Shown here one piece after another: positions 1-6,491 of a stretch of DNA of 15,850 bases. The notes under the pieces are model-generated. The model was not told the origin of the DNA, searched no databases, and was given only the letters and a program-made list of their open reading frames with translations. The stretch lies in the NCBI GenBank assembly GCA_964631605.1, contig CAZVYG010000103.1, forward strand, positions 1 through 15,850, given 5' to 3'. How positions within the stretch are numbered: position 1 is the first letter of the stretch; every line of letters starts with the position of its first letter. A program made the translations under genes and the position numbers. The stretch is from JARKQH01 sp964631605 (GTDB taxonomy: Bacteria; Verrucomicrobiota; Verrucomicrobiia; Limisphaerales; UBA8199).

Positions 1-643
1 GCTCGAACCTGTCGGCCTGGGACTTGAGTTGGCGGTCCAGCAGAAAGATGCACAAGTTGAGCAGCGAAAGTGCGCCGTTGGCGGCGAGCACCGCGCCAAG
101 CTGGTGGGGCGGCACGGACGACACGGACCGGCACGGACCCGCGGCATCATTGTGGTCATTCGTCTGTGTCCTTCCGTGTTCGTCCGTGTCTTCTCCACCA
201 TGCTTTTCCCAGCGCCGCGCTTCTTCCGCCACCCAGCGCCGGAACGCCTCCAGCGTGGCGCAGCGCAGCGCCTTGAAGCGGAGCAGTGCCGGGTGGTCCG
301 GCGGCCACAGCGGCAGGCCGCGCTGACGCAGAAAGTCTTCATAGTCCAACCGCAGTTCCTCGAGGCTGCCCTTGGCCACGCCGGTCAGCTTCATTTCCAT
401 TTTCTTCGAGGTTGCGGAATCCACGCTGCCCTCGGCGATGTTCTGCCGGCCGCTGCGGGCGGCCTGCACCATCTGATCGCGGGTGCGGCTGCGCCGGTCA
501 ACGAAGCGGTCGCAGAAACGGACGGTCACATCGTAGATCAGGCTCGCCAGTTGGAAGGTCTTGAGCTTCCGGTACCCGCCATGCTTGGGAATCAGCGTCT
601 TTTCTGTCTCTGTCCGTCCGTGTTCGTCCATATCTCCACTCAT
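1..643 (-). CDS. Four-helix bundle protein with suffix domain, cut by the window edge
   Basis: The frame is open from an ATG at 643 to the window edge (about 214 residues; C-terminus missing). The first domain, after a charged leader, carries the GGYRKLKTFQLAS start, then the RDQMVQAARSGRQNIAEGS and SKKMEMKLTGVAKGSLEEL helices typical of the S23-like four-helix-bundle family (TIGR02436 type), best known from 23S rRNA intervening sequences. A later stretch, NGALSLLNLCIFLLDRQLKSQ, resembles the suffix domain found behind such proteins. The role is unknown; nucleic-acid binding is often assumed. GGAGAG lies 7 bases upstream of the ATG and supports this start, which sits one base after the stop of the upstream remnant. 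Both the N-terminal leader and the inter-domain linker are made of a simple DEHGRT-like repeat listed separately. The identification is firm; the function is not. Confidence 0.82.
   Translation of the reverse strand, partial: MSGDMDEHGRTETEKTLIPKHGGYRKLKTFQLASLIYDVTVRFCDRFVDRRSRTRDQMVQAARSGRQNIAEGSVDSATSKKMEMKLTGVAKGSLEELRLDYEDFLRQRGLPLWPPDHPALLRFKALRCATLEAFRRWVAEEARRWEKHGGEDTDEHGRTQTNDHNDAAGPCRSVSSVPPHQLGAVLAANGALSLLNLCIFLLDRQLKSQADRFE
111..190. repeat. Inverted pair of CCGTGT-type simple repeats inside a coding linker
   Basis: The left arm (111-139) is built of cacgga units and the right arm (161-190) of tccgtgt units. The right arm reverse-complemented matches the left with a few mismatches and one inserted base, so the element could fold into a long hairpin with a roughly 20-base loop. 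It lies exactly between the four-helix domain and the suffix domain and is translated as a DTDEHGRTQTND-like linker. It looks like a small dispersed or simple-sequence element tolerated in a linker; genome-wide copies cannot be seen from here. Confidence 0.6.
601..631. repeat. Second copy (single arm) of the CCGTGT-type repeat
   Basis: This stretch of gtctctgtccgtccgtgttc-like sequence matches the right arm of the element at 161-190. It encodes the MDEHGRTETEK leader just after the start codon of the four-helix-bundle gene. The same unit therefore occurs twice in one gene, both times outside the folded domains. Confidence 0.6.
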
Positions 644-644
644 C

Positions 645-954
645 TCACAGCTCTCCGTTCAATGCCTTGCGCAGCAGCGCCGCCGGCAGTTCGTTCTCCA
701 GGAGAGCCTCGACATAGTGTTGCAGCCCTTGCTGCTGAATCTGCCGAATGTCCAAGTCAAACGCGGTCTCCGGACTCCCGGCATAGCGCCCTGATGGGAC
801 AGCCGCGGTAGAGGGAGTCGAGCAGGTTGCGCACTTTGGTGGCATCCCATACGAACGGCCGCTGAATTTCGGGGATGGCGATCTCGCCGGATTTCACCCA
901 TGTTAACAAAGTGTCAATGGGATGGGGGGTAACCGAGTAGCGTTGTATTGACAT
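645..954 (-). pseudogene. DUF262 (GmrSD-like) gene remnant with frame change
   Basis: From an ATG at 954, with GGAGG nine bases upstream, the frame reads MSIQRYSVTPHPIDTLLTW, then IPEIQRPFVWDATKVRNLL and LDSLYRG. This is the conserved N-terminus of DUF262 proteins (GmrS-type nuclease/NTPase of modification-dependent restriction and related defence systems). It then runs into a stop near 757. A second frame, open from about 845, continues as AFDLDIRQIQQQGLQHYVEALLENELPAALLRKALNGEL and ends at 645. Full DUF262 proteins are several hundred residues, so nearly all of the protein is missing. The tail is not recognised and may be the end of a different gene brought in by a deletion. The intact ribosome-binding site suggests recent decay. 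Confidence 0.68.
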
Positions 955-1048
955 TGGCAATATCCTCCAAAAGATCCTCTCAAAAACACAGCGTTCCCGA
1001 CAAGGGTTTTCTGCAGGGTAGTGTCAAGGTAAACTTTAGCCCAAAAGG

Positions 1049-1078
1049 CTCGGGTTGACAGAACCCCTGAGTTTTTTT
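1049..1078 (+). terminator. Possible hairpin with T-tract between the DUF262 remnant and the phosphodiesterase
   Basis: CTCGGGTT and AACCCCTGAG can pair with a two-base bulge, followed on the plus strand by seven T at 1072-1078. Read on the minus strand, the hairpin lies about 50 bases after the phosphodiesterase stop and is followed by only four T. It could therefore end that operon weakly or act in the plus direction. No plus-strand gene upstream needs it, so the assignment is tentative. The flanking 961-1121 region has no gene. Confidence 0.35.
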
Positions 1079-1121
1079 GCGTTGCCCGAAAGTGTTCTTA
1101 CGTGCGGTAGCCTACGAGCCC

Positions 1122-1928
1122 TCACCGCCGCTTTTTCGTTTTCAACCAATCAATCAGTTCTTCCGGATGGTCGGTCTGCGCGCCGGTGAACCCGCGGTCC
1201 AGGACCTTCTTGAAATACTCCGGGCCTTCCTCCCGCGCCTGAATATCAGGCCAGACCTTGATCCCCGCCCGCTCGGCCGCCGACACCATCTCGCGAGAGT
1301 AAAGTTCCCATGAACCGTCGAGCGCCTCCACCCCCAGCCGCCGGGCAAACGCCACCAACGCCTCCCCGTCCCGGAGGTCGGGGGGCGGCGACACCATCAA
1401 CGGCAGCTCCGGCGCCGCCTTTCGCCACGCCGCCACATTCTCGGGCCGATCATAAACCAGCACCTGCCGCGCGACCCCCGCCTCGCGGATCCGCCGCGCG
1501 ACTTCGTCCCGATCGCCCTGTTTGAAATCCAGATACACATTGACGCGCCCCTTGATCACCCCCAACGCCTCCTCGAGGGTGGGGATGCGCTCCGGCGGCA
1601 CCGCCGGCCGGCCCGGGTCGCGCACGGTCAACGCGCGCAACTCCGCCAGCGTCATCTGCCCCACGCTGCCCCGCCCATCGGTCATCCGGTCCATCGTGCC
1701 GTCATGCATCAGCACGTAATGCCCGTCCGCCGTCCGTCGCACATCCAGCTCGACATAATCCGCGCCGGCGTCCGCCGCCTCGCGCAACGCTTTCAACGTG
1801 TTCTCGTGCGCCCGCGTGTGATTCCCGCGATGGGCAATCACCACAAAACCATTCCGCGCCGGCGGAAGCTGCGCCCCGACCACGTCCGCTGCCACCGCCA
1901 ACACGACCAACCCAACCAACGCTTTCAT
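1122..1928 (-). CDS. Exported glycerophosphodiester phosphodiesterase (GDPD family)
   Basis: The 268-residue protein starts with a hydrophobic signal-peptide-like segment (residues 2-19, ending near VGAQ), so it is probably exported. IAHRGN (31-36), HENT (41-44), VELDVR (59-64) and MHDGTMDRMTDG (74-85) are the GDPD family active-site motifs, with His33, Glu60, Asp62 and His75 as the expected catalytic and metal-binding residues. TPTLEE-like (here IPTLEEALGV) and YLDFK follow as usual. The family hydrolyses glycerophosphodiesters to glycerol-3-phosphate and an alcohol in phospholipid turnover. Its ATG overlaps the stop of the upstream radical SAM gene by an ATGA junction, which suggests translational coupling. 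Substrate range is unknown; some relatives act on other phosphodiesters. Confidence 0.9.
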   Translation of the reverse strand: MKALVGLVVLAVAADVVGAQLPPARNGFVVIAHRGNHTRAHENTLKALREAADAGADYVELDVRRTADGHYVLMHDGTMDRMTDGRGSVGQMTLAELRALTVRDPGRPAVPPERIPTLEEALGVIKGRVNVYLDFKQGDRDEVARRIREAGVARQVLVYDRPENVAAWRKAAPELPLMVSPPPDLRDGEALVAFARRLGVEALDGSWELYSREMVSAAERAGIKVWPDIQAREEGPEYFKKVLDRGFTGAQTDHPEELIDWLKTKKRR

Positions 1929-3517
1929 GCGACCATTCTACCCTCCTTCTCCACACCCGTCACCCTCCGTTCGGACCGCTTCCAGGTTTCCTCCCTCCTC
2001 CCTCCCACCGCATTCCCCATTCCCCAAAACACCGCCAGGCTCGGCCCCTTCGCCGTGCGCCGGTCCTTGAACAGCCAATGCCAGATTTCGTAGGGCCAGA
2101 CCTTTCGGCCAATCGCGTAATACCACCTCATCGCCGCGCGAAACCCCTTGTCCCGGTGCGCCCACAACCGCCAGAGGGATTTCGGACGCAACTGCATCAC
2201 GGCTTCGATCAGCTTCATCCAGGCCAGCACCCGCCAGTTGGGCAGTTGCGGGCTTTCCAACACCTGGTGCTTGTAATCCCAGCGGCTCAAGTCGGTCTGG
2301 ATCACGCGCCGCCCCGCCTCCTGCCGCGCAAACGCCGTCCACCGATGCGGCGTCGCATACAGTCCCTGCACCTGGTCCGGATCATAGGAAACCAGCTGTC
2401 GCAGCGTCCGCCAGTAATCGCGGTCGGTCTCGTGCGCAAAGCCCGACACCCAGGCCGCCATCGAAATAATCCCGTGCCGCCGCAGCAGCCGGATCGCCTC
2501 CCGGTCCGTCGCCTCCGTGCTCCCTTTCCTGATCCGCCGCAACGTCGCCTCGTCCGTGCTTTCGATCCCCAGCAAAAAACGCGCGACGCCGGCGCGCCGG
2601 TACAACGGCAGCAGGTCCGCATCGCGAACGATGTCGCCCGCCCGCGTCGAACCCACCAGGATCAACGGCACTTTCTCCGCAACCAGCGCCTCGAGAAAAC
2701 AACGCCACGCCTCGCGCGACGCCGTCGGATTCTCGTCCGCGAAGTTGATCACTTCCACCCCCTGCTCACGGTGCAGCCGCCCCAGCTCCGCCGCAAATCG
2801 CACCGGGTCCCGATGCCGCCATCCCGCCCAGAAATCCCGCTGCCCGCAATAATGGCAGCCGTGCGGACACCCCCGCGAAAACTGCGCGACCACCGCGCGC
2901 CGGTTGCCCCAATAGGTGTACCGCCGGGCGTCAATCAACTCCCACCCCACCCGATACGCATCCAGGTCCAGGATCGGCGCCGCCGCCACCGTCGCCCGCG
3001 CCTCCCCAGCCTCTGCCGCGCCGTTCCCCAACCGCCTCACCCCCGCCCTCCTCCCCGCCCGAAATACAATCCCCGGCACCACCCCCAGCCGCTCCTCCCG
3101 CTCCAGCGCCGCCATCAGCCTCACCACCGTCTCCTCCCCCTCCCCGCGCACGACCAAATCCACTTCCGGCTCCTGTTCCATGATCTCCGGCCAGTGAAAG
3201 GTCGGAAATACTCCTCCGTAAACCATCCAGGCCCGCGGCAAGGCCCGGCGCAGCGACCGCACCACTCCCATCGCCGTCGGATGCCCGGAGGTCGAACCGG
3301 AGTGGCCAAGCAACACCGCGTCGGGATCATACCGGGCCGCCTCCGCCCCAATCTCTCCCTCCCGCATCGGCCCAAACTCGGCATCCAACAGCCTCACTTC
3401 ATGCCCCGCATCAATCAACGGTCCCCCCACACACAACAAACCCAGCGGCGGCAGATGCTCCCTCGGGACGCGGCTCCCAATGGCCGGATGCGGCGGATTC
3501 ACAAGCAGGATTCTCAT
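1925..3517 (-). CDS. BchE-like B12-binding radical SAM protein (anaerobic Mg-protoporphyrin ester cyclase family)
   Basis: With the ATG at 3517 the protein has 530 residues and begins MRILLVNPPHP, the normal start of B12-binding radical SAM proteins; an upstream start at 3571 would add an uncharacteristic charged leader. An N-terminal cobalamin-binding-like Rossmann domain (about 1-155, with VVRGEGEETV at 122-131) precedes the radical SAM core with CPHGCHYC (Cys217, Cys221, Cys224). The following CGQRDFWAGWRHRDP, FADENPT and the C-terminal AMRWYYAIGRKVWPYEIWHW closely resemble BchE, the oxygen-independent cyclase that forms ring E of bacteriochlorophyll; length also fits. No other pigment gene is in view, so it may be a paralog acting on another porphyrin or substrate. 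It overlaps the downstream phosphodiesterase gene by four bases. Confidence 0.78.
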   Translation of the reverse strand: MRILLVNPPHPAIGSRVPREHLPPLGLLCVGGPLIDAGHEVRLLDAEFGPMREGEIGAEAARYDPDAVLLGHSGSTSGHPTAMGVVRSLRRALPRAWMVYGGVFPTFHWPEIMEQEPEVDLVVRGEGEETVVRLMAALEREERLGVVPGIVFRAGRRAGVRRLGNGAAEAGEARATVAAAPILDLDAYRVGWELIDARRYTYWGNRRAVVAQFSRGCPHGCHYCGQRDFWAGWRHRDPVRFAAELGRLHREQGVEVINFADENPTASREAWRCFLEALVAEKVPLILVGSTRAGDIVRDADLLPLYRRAGVARFLLGIESTDEATLRRIRKGSTEATDREAIRLLRRHGIISMAAWVSGFAHETDRDYWRTLRQLVSYDPDQVQGLYATPHRWTAFARQEAGRRVIQTDLSRWDYKHQVLESPQLPNWRVLAWMKLIEAVMQLRPKSLWRLWAHRDKGFRAAMRWYYAIGRKVWPYEIWHWLFKDRRTAKGPSLAVFWGMGNAVGGRREETWKRSERRVTGVEKEGRMVA

Positions 3518-3591
3518 AAGGCCATTTCTGTCCCGGCGACTGGCTGGCGGCGGGGATCCTTTTGATCCCATCCGGCTGGCCGGCCGCCGAT

Positions 3592-3612
3592 ATACTTTGT
3601 ATTACAAAGTAT
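3592..3612. promoter_or_regulatory. 21-bp perfect inverted repeat, operator candidate 1
   Basis: ATACTTTGT, a three-base spacer and ACAAAGTAT form a perfect palindrome about 75 bases upstream of the BchE-like start. On the minus strand it is followed at once by TATATC (3594-3589), a plausible -10 element, so a bound regulator would cover the promoter spacer. The core ACTTT-N7-AAAGT recurs at 3764-3780. The regulator is unknown; a dimeric winged-helix protein is a reasonable guess. Confidence 0.6.
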
Positions 3613-3763
3613 GACCGCATTAACCTCGCTTTTGTTCAATCCCAGAACCCACCCCGCTTCCAAGACGACTTGAAACTACAAAATATTTATGAACAGTATA
3701 TTATGAGTTGAAGTCCTATACTAAATTACCCAGTAAGAACTGTAATAATCTATGTAGAATTCC

Positions 3764-3780
3764 ACTTTTCTTTGCAAAGT
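3764..3780. promoter_or_regulatory. Operator candidate 2 with the same ACTTT-N7-AAAGT geometry
   Basis: ACTTT at 3764-3768 and AAAGT at 3776-3780 are separated by seven bases, exactly as in the perfect palindrome at 3592-3612, and both sites share CAAAGTATG. The centres lie 170 bases apart, close to a whole number of helical turns. This one is less symmetric overall and could be chance in AT-rich sequence. Confidence 0.4.
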
Positions 3781-3919
3781 ATGTGAAAGACTTGGAGAGC
3801 GCCGCAGCTCTGGCGCCGGTGTTGAGATGGATCAGCGGGTTGGGGGAGGGAGGATTACAAGAGCCAAACACATCTTGAGCCTTTCTCCCGTCGAATAGGG
3901 ACACGGAGGACGATGATGC

Positions 3920-4423
3920 TTAAGGGGCCTCGCCGACTGCGTTCAACGCCTGTTCGTACAGAGGGCGGGCAAGGCGGAAGCTGTGTTGCCCGATGAGGGT
4001 GTCTAGCAGCGGTCTCAAGGAGGGCACGGCACCGGCTTGTTTTGCCCGCAACAGTATGCCCAGAGTGCCGGTTACCGGCACACCGAGCGACCGCGCCTTG
4101 GCTCTGCCGTCGCTCTCGTCCATGAGCAGAAGGCTTGCGCCCAACTCGCAGGCCAACGCAATCGCCTCCGCCTCACCCGCGTCCAGTGTGGTTTGGAGCG
4201 ATGAAACCAAGGCGCGGTTGCTGGCCGTTCGCCTCTGAAGCCACCCCTGCTGGCTGGCTTGGATCGTTTCCTGGGCACCGGGTCGGGTCGCGGCGACGAC
4301 CGTCACTTCCTGCCACACTGCGTCTGGAAGAAAAACCTGCCGGTAAAAGTCCCGCAGAAGTTGAAGTTGTTGCAGCGCCCCCAGACAGATCAGGACCGAA
4401 GCGTCACTCACCACGGCGGGCAT
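3920..4423 (-). CDS. DUF3368 PIN-like toxin
   Basis: The 167-residue protein begins MPAVVSDASVLICLGAL, the PIN-fold start with the metal-binding Asp7. FLPDAVWQEV gives Glu39, DAGEAEAIALA gives Glu84, and LLMDESDGRAKA gives Asp102; TGTLGILLRAK is the diagnostic DUF3368 motif. The family is predicted to be a ribonuclease toxin of type II toxin-antitoxin modules with four acidic residues binding Mg2+; here all four are visible, so it looks intact. It overlaps the preceding antitoxin gene by 20 bases, the usual arrangement for this pair, and is probably translated from the same mRNA. Confidence 0.87.
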   Translation of the reverse strand: MPAVVSDASVLICLGALQQLQLLRDFYRQVFLPDAVWQEVTVVAATRPGAQETIQASQQGWLQRRTASNRALVSSLQTTLDAGEAEAIALACELGASLLLMDESDGRAKARSLGVPVTGTLGILLRAKQAGAVPSLRPLLDTLIGQHSFRLARPLYEQALNAVGEAP

Positions 4424-4667
4424 AGGCCAGGTCTTCGTTGAGTTCCGTCTCGCTGTAGTGCATGGGCACGCCGCGACGCGCCAAGAGGTCGTTCAATTCC
4501 CAGCGCGAAAGCCCCGCCAGCTCGGCTGCTTTGCCAAGGCTGAGAATCTGCTGGGTGTAGAGCGACACCGCCAGTTCCAGTCGCAGCCGACTCTGGATCT
4601 CAGGCGGCGGCAAGCGGAGAGCCGACGACACCGCGTCCGGTATTTCCAGCGTTACACTCACGGCCAT
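4404..4667 (-). CDS. UPF0175 family antitoxin
   Basis: With the ATG at 4667 the protein has 87 residues and starts MAVSVTLEIPDAV, as is normal for UPF0175; an in-frame ATG at 4718 would add an atypical 17-residue leader. The centre, LAVSLYTQQILSLGKAAELAGLSRWELNDLLARRGVPMHY, is the helix-turn-helix-like UPF0175 core, which probably binds the operon promoter, while the acidic tail SETELNEDLAYARRGE would engage the toxin. GAGGTG about 11 bases upstream can serve as ribosome-binding site. It precedes and overlaps the DUF3368 toxin gene, and this pairing supports both calls. Confidence 0.85.
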   Translation of the reverse strand: MAVSVTLEIPDAVSSALRLPPPEIQSRLRLELAVSLYTQQILSLGKAAELAGLSRWELNDLLARRGVPMHYSETELNEDLAYARRGE

Positions 4668-4767
4668 ATCGTAGCAGGCACCTCGAGGCGAAGCAAGGGC
4701 GGGGATCCGGGCTGTCAACGACGGCCTCGTTCGCGGTCGCCTTGCGCGCCGGGCGCTGAATCGGCCC

Positions 4768-4787
4768 CCGGGGGAGCGGGCCCCCGG
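4768..4787. terminator. GC-only hairpin after the pilus operon
   Basis: CCGGGGG and CCCCCGG form a perfect seven-base-pair stem with a six-base loop, 13 bases beyond the stop codon of the receiver-like gene at 4800. No T-tract follows on either strand, so it is at best a pausing or 3'-protecting structure. The remaining bases to 4667 would carry the antitoxin promoter. Confidence 0.4.
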
Positions 4788-4799
4788 CGGGAGGGCCGG

Positions 4800-5273
4800 T
4801 TACTCCTCCTGGCTGGCGACCAGGGCTCGGCTTTGAGCCTCCCGGTAACTGTGGAGGAAGAGCGTGTTGTCCGCCACGGCTTTTTCGATGAGCTGCTTGA
4901 GCAGGAACAGTTCGGAGCTGTTGATGACGGCGTGGACGCTGTATTGGAACGCCTGCATCGGGGTAAAGGTCTGAAACGAGTTGCCAAAGAGGATGATGGT
5001 GGCGTGGCGCCGCTGGCTCATCGGCATCGCCTGGAGGGCCAGCAAGGTCGAGTTTTCGCTCGGCTCATTGGCGGCAAAGAGCTCCTCGACAATCACCACC
5101 TGGTAGCGAATCTGGCTGAACCGGATCAGAAAATCGCCGTGGGTGGCGGCGGTGTGCACCTTGTAACCCAGCTCGGTCAGGGCGGTCTTTGCCGCATCGA
5201 GCCATTCCGGCGTCGAAAAGGCCAGGAGGGCCGGCTTGTCGGAGGCGCTGATGAAATCGAATTTGTTGGACAT
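4800..5273 (-). CDS. Receiver-like protein of the pilT operon, phospho-acceptor apparently lost
   Basis: This 157-residue cytoplasmic protein is not a member of a family I can name. Its pattern is that of a response-regulator receiver fold: PALLAFSTPEWLDAAKTALTELGYKVHTAATHGDFL for beta1-alpha1-beta2, QVVIVEELF for beta3, ATIILFGNSF for beta4. Where a receiver has the acidic pair after beta1 there is ST, and the phospho-acceptor position at the end of beta3 (residues about 60-65) reads VEEL, without Asp. There is no output domain, only a helical tail (KQLIEKAVADNTLFLHSYREAQ). It follows the PilU-like gene by nine bases with no obvious ribosome-binding site, so it is likely co-transcribed and may regulate pilus retraction by protein contact. 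The fold call is inferred from pattern only. Confidence 0.6.
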   Translation of the reverse strand: MSNKFDFISASDKPALLAFSTPEWLDAAKTALTELGYKVHTAATHGDFLIRFSQIRYQVVIVEELFAANEPSENSTLLALQAMPMSQRRHATIILFGNSFQTFTPMQAFQYSVHAVINSSELFLLKQLIEKAVADNTLFLHSYREAQSRALVASQEE

Positions 5274-5282
5274 AAGCGTGGG

Positions 5283-6488
5283 TTACTTGAGTTTGAGCGC
5301 CATCGGGATGGGCGGCGGGCTGGCCTTGCCGTTGTCCTGCGGGCTCTTCATGCGGAGCGAACTGACGCCCAGCGAGGACTCGCCGCGCGCTTTCTTGATG
5401 TTGTCAATGCCGCGCGTGACCGGCCCACGCTTGGTGCAATAGAGCAGGGCGGTTTCCTCGGTGATCTTGCCCTGCTCGTAGGCTTCGAGGGCCGAAAAGT
5501 CGAACGTGCGCCAGCCGAAGGGCTGGCTGGCTTCGATGATCTCGTAGAAGCTCTTGCCTTCGCTCTCCCCGAGGCGAATGCTCTCCTGCGTGCGCAGATT
5601 GGACCCCATGATTTCCAGCAGCGGGTAGCGGCCGCCCCCCACCTTCGGCACCAGCCGCTGGCTGATGACCCAGCGCAGCGTGTCGGCCAGCCGCGCCCGG
5701 ATCTGCTCCTGCTCGTCGGTCTCGAACATGCCCAGGATGCGGTTGATGGTCTGGCCCGAGTCAATCGTGTGCAGCGTGCTGAGCACCAGGTGGCCGGTCT
5801 CCGCCGCGCTCAGGGCAATCTTGACCGTCTCCCGGTCGCGCATTTCCCCCACCAGAATCACCTTGGGCGCCTGCCGCAGCGCCGCGCGCAAGCCGTTGGA
5901 AAAGGTGTCGAAATCCGTCCCCAGCTCGCGCTGGTTGAACGTCGCCAGGTCGTGCGAATGCACAAACTCGACGGGATCCTCCAGCGTGACAATGTGCACC
6001 GGCCGCGTGTGATTGATCTCGTTGAGCACCGCCGCCAGCGTCGTGGATTTGCCCGAACCCGTCGCGCCGGTGACCAGCACCAGCCCGGTCTTCTCCCGCG
6101 GAATCTCTCGGATGATGTCGGGAAACTTCAGCCATTCCAGCGTCGGAATCACCGTGTTGAGCCGCCGCAGCACGATCGAGTAATTCCCGCGCTGCGAGAA
6201 AATGTTGATCCGGAACCGCGCCTTGTCCGTCAGCGTGTAGGCGGTGTCGCACGACCCGCGCCGGATCAGGTCCGTCAGATGCCAGAGATTGTCGCCAATC
6301 AGGTTCAGGGCGACGGTCTCGGTCTGGAACGGCGTCAGTTTCTCGATCGGCGGGTCCAGCGCCACCGGTTTCAACTCGCCGAAGGACTCCACCTGCAGGG
6401 GCTTGTCCACCGTGAACAGGAGGTCGGACACCTCCGGCTGGGACTCCAGCATGGTGGTCAGGACGTAATCAAGTTCGGGACGGCGCAT
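5283..6488 (-). CDS. PilT/PilU-like pilus retraction ATPase, divergent paralog
   Basis: The 401-residue protein has the PilT-family ATPase set: Walker A GATGSGKST (141-149), Asp box LEDPVEFVH (169-177), Walker B ILVGEMRD (211-218) and His box GHLVLSTLHT (232-241). The N-terminal half is a PAS-like N2 domain, including SDLLFTVDKPLQVESFGEL. Such hexameric motors drive depolymerisation of type IV pili at the inner-membrane base. The conserved AIRNLIRE-type motif seen in its neighbour is not recognisable here: that region reads RTQESIRLGESEGKSFYE. A Pro/Lys-rich tail follows residue 370. An accessory PilU-type role beside true PilT is likely. The stop of pilT lies three bases upstream and GGAGG within the end of pilT is well placed as its ribosome-binding site, showing tight coupling. 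Confidence 0.9.
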   Translation of the reverse strand: MRRPELDYVLTTMLESQPEVSDLLFTVDKPLQVESFGELKPVALDPPIEKLTPFQTETVALNLIGDNLWHLTDLIRRGSCDTAYTLTDKARFRINIFSQRGNYSIVLRRLNTVIPTLEWLKFPDIIREIPREKTGLVLVTGATGSGKSTTLAAVLNEINHTRPVHIVTLEDPVEFVHSHDLATFNQRELGTDFDTFSNGLRAALRQAPKVILVGEMRDRETVKIALSAAETGHLVLSTLHTIDSGQTINRILGMFETDEQEQIRARLADTLRWVISQRLVPKVGGGRYPLLEIMGSNLRTQESIRLGESEGKSFYEIIEASQPFGWRTFDFSALEAYEQGKITEETALLYCTKRGPVTRGIDNIKKARGESSLGVSSLRMKSPQDNGKASPPPIPMALKLK

Positions 6489-6491
6489 AGC

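Larger units (their letters stand above)
3518..3919. other. Intergenic region, AT-richer island with two palindromes
   Basis: This 400-base gap separates the BchE-like gene from the toxin gene. Positions 3590-3785 are distinctly AT-rich compared with the rest of the window and hold the two operator candidates listed separately. Positions 3795-3820 contain GCGCC and AGAGC stretches able to form alternative short hairpins. A 62-codon minus-strand frame at 3716-3904 has no recognisable similarity or start signal and is not called. The island is the probable control region of the BchE-like operon and may mark an insertion boundary. Confidence 0.6.

Noticed and set aside
29..811. A plus-strand open frame of 260 codons at the left end.
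   Set aside because: The minus strand encodes the four-helix-bundle protein with recognisable helices and a ribosome-binding site; the plus frame has no domain.
1021..1060. GTCAA and TTGAC flanking AGCC/GGCT, resembling an insertion-sequence end or complex hairpin.
   Set aside because: The arms are only four to five bases long, there is no transposase and no second terminal repeat or target duplication.
2078..3565. A plus-strand open frame of 495 codons opposite the BchE-like gene.
   Set aside because: It is Pro/Arg/His-rich low-complexity sequence antisense to a gene with clear motifs.
3716..3904. A 62-codon minus-strand frame in the AT-rich gap.
   Set aside because: No ribosome-binding site, no recognisable domain and no neighbour relation; it may be a fragment of a dispersed repeat.
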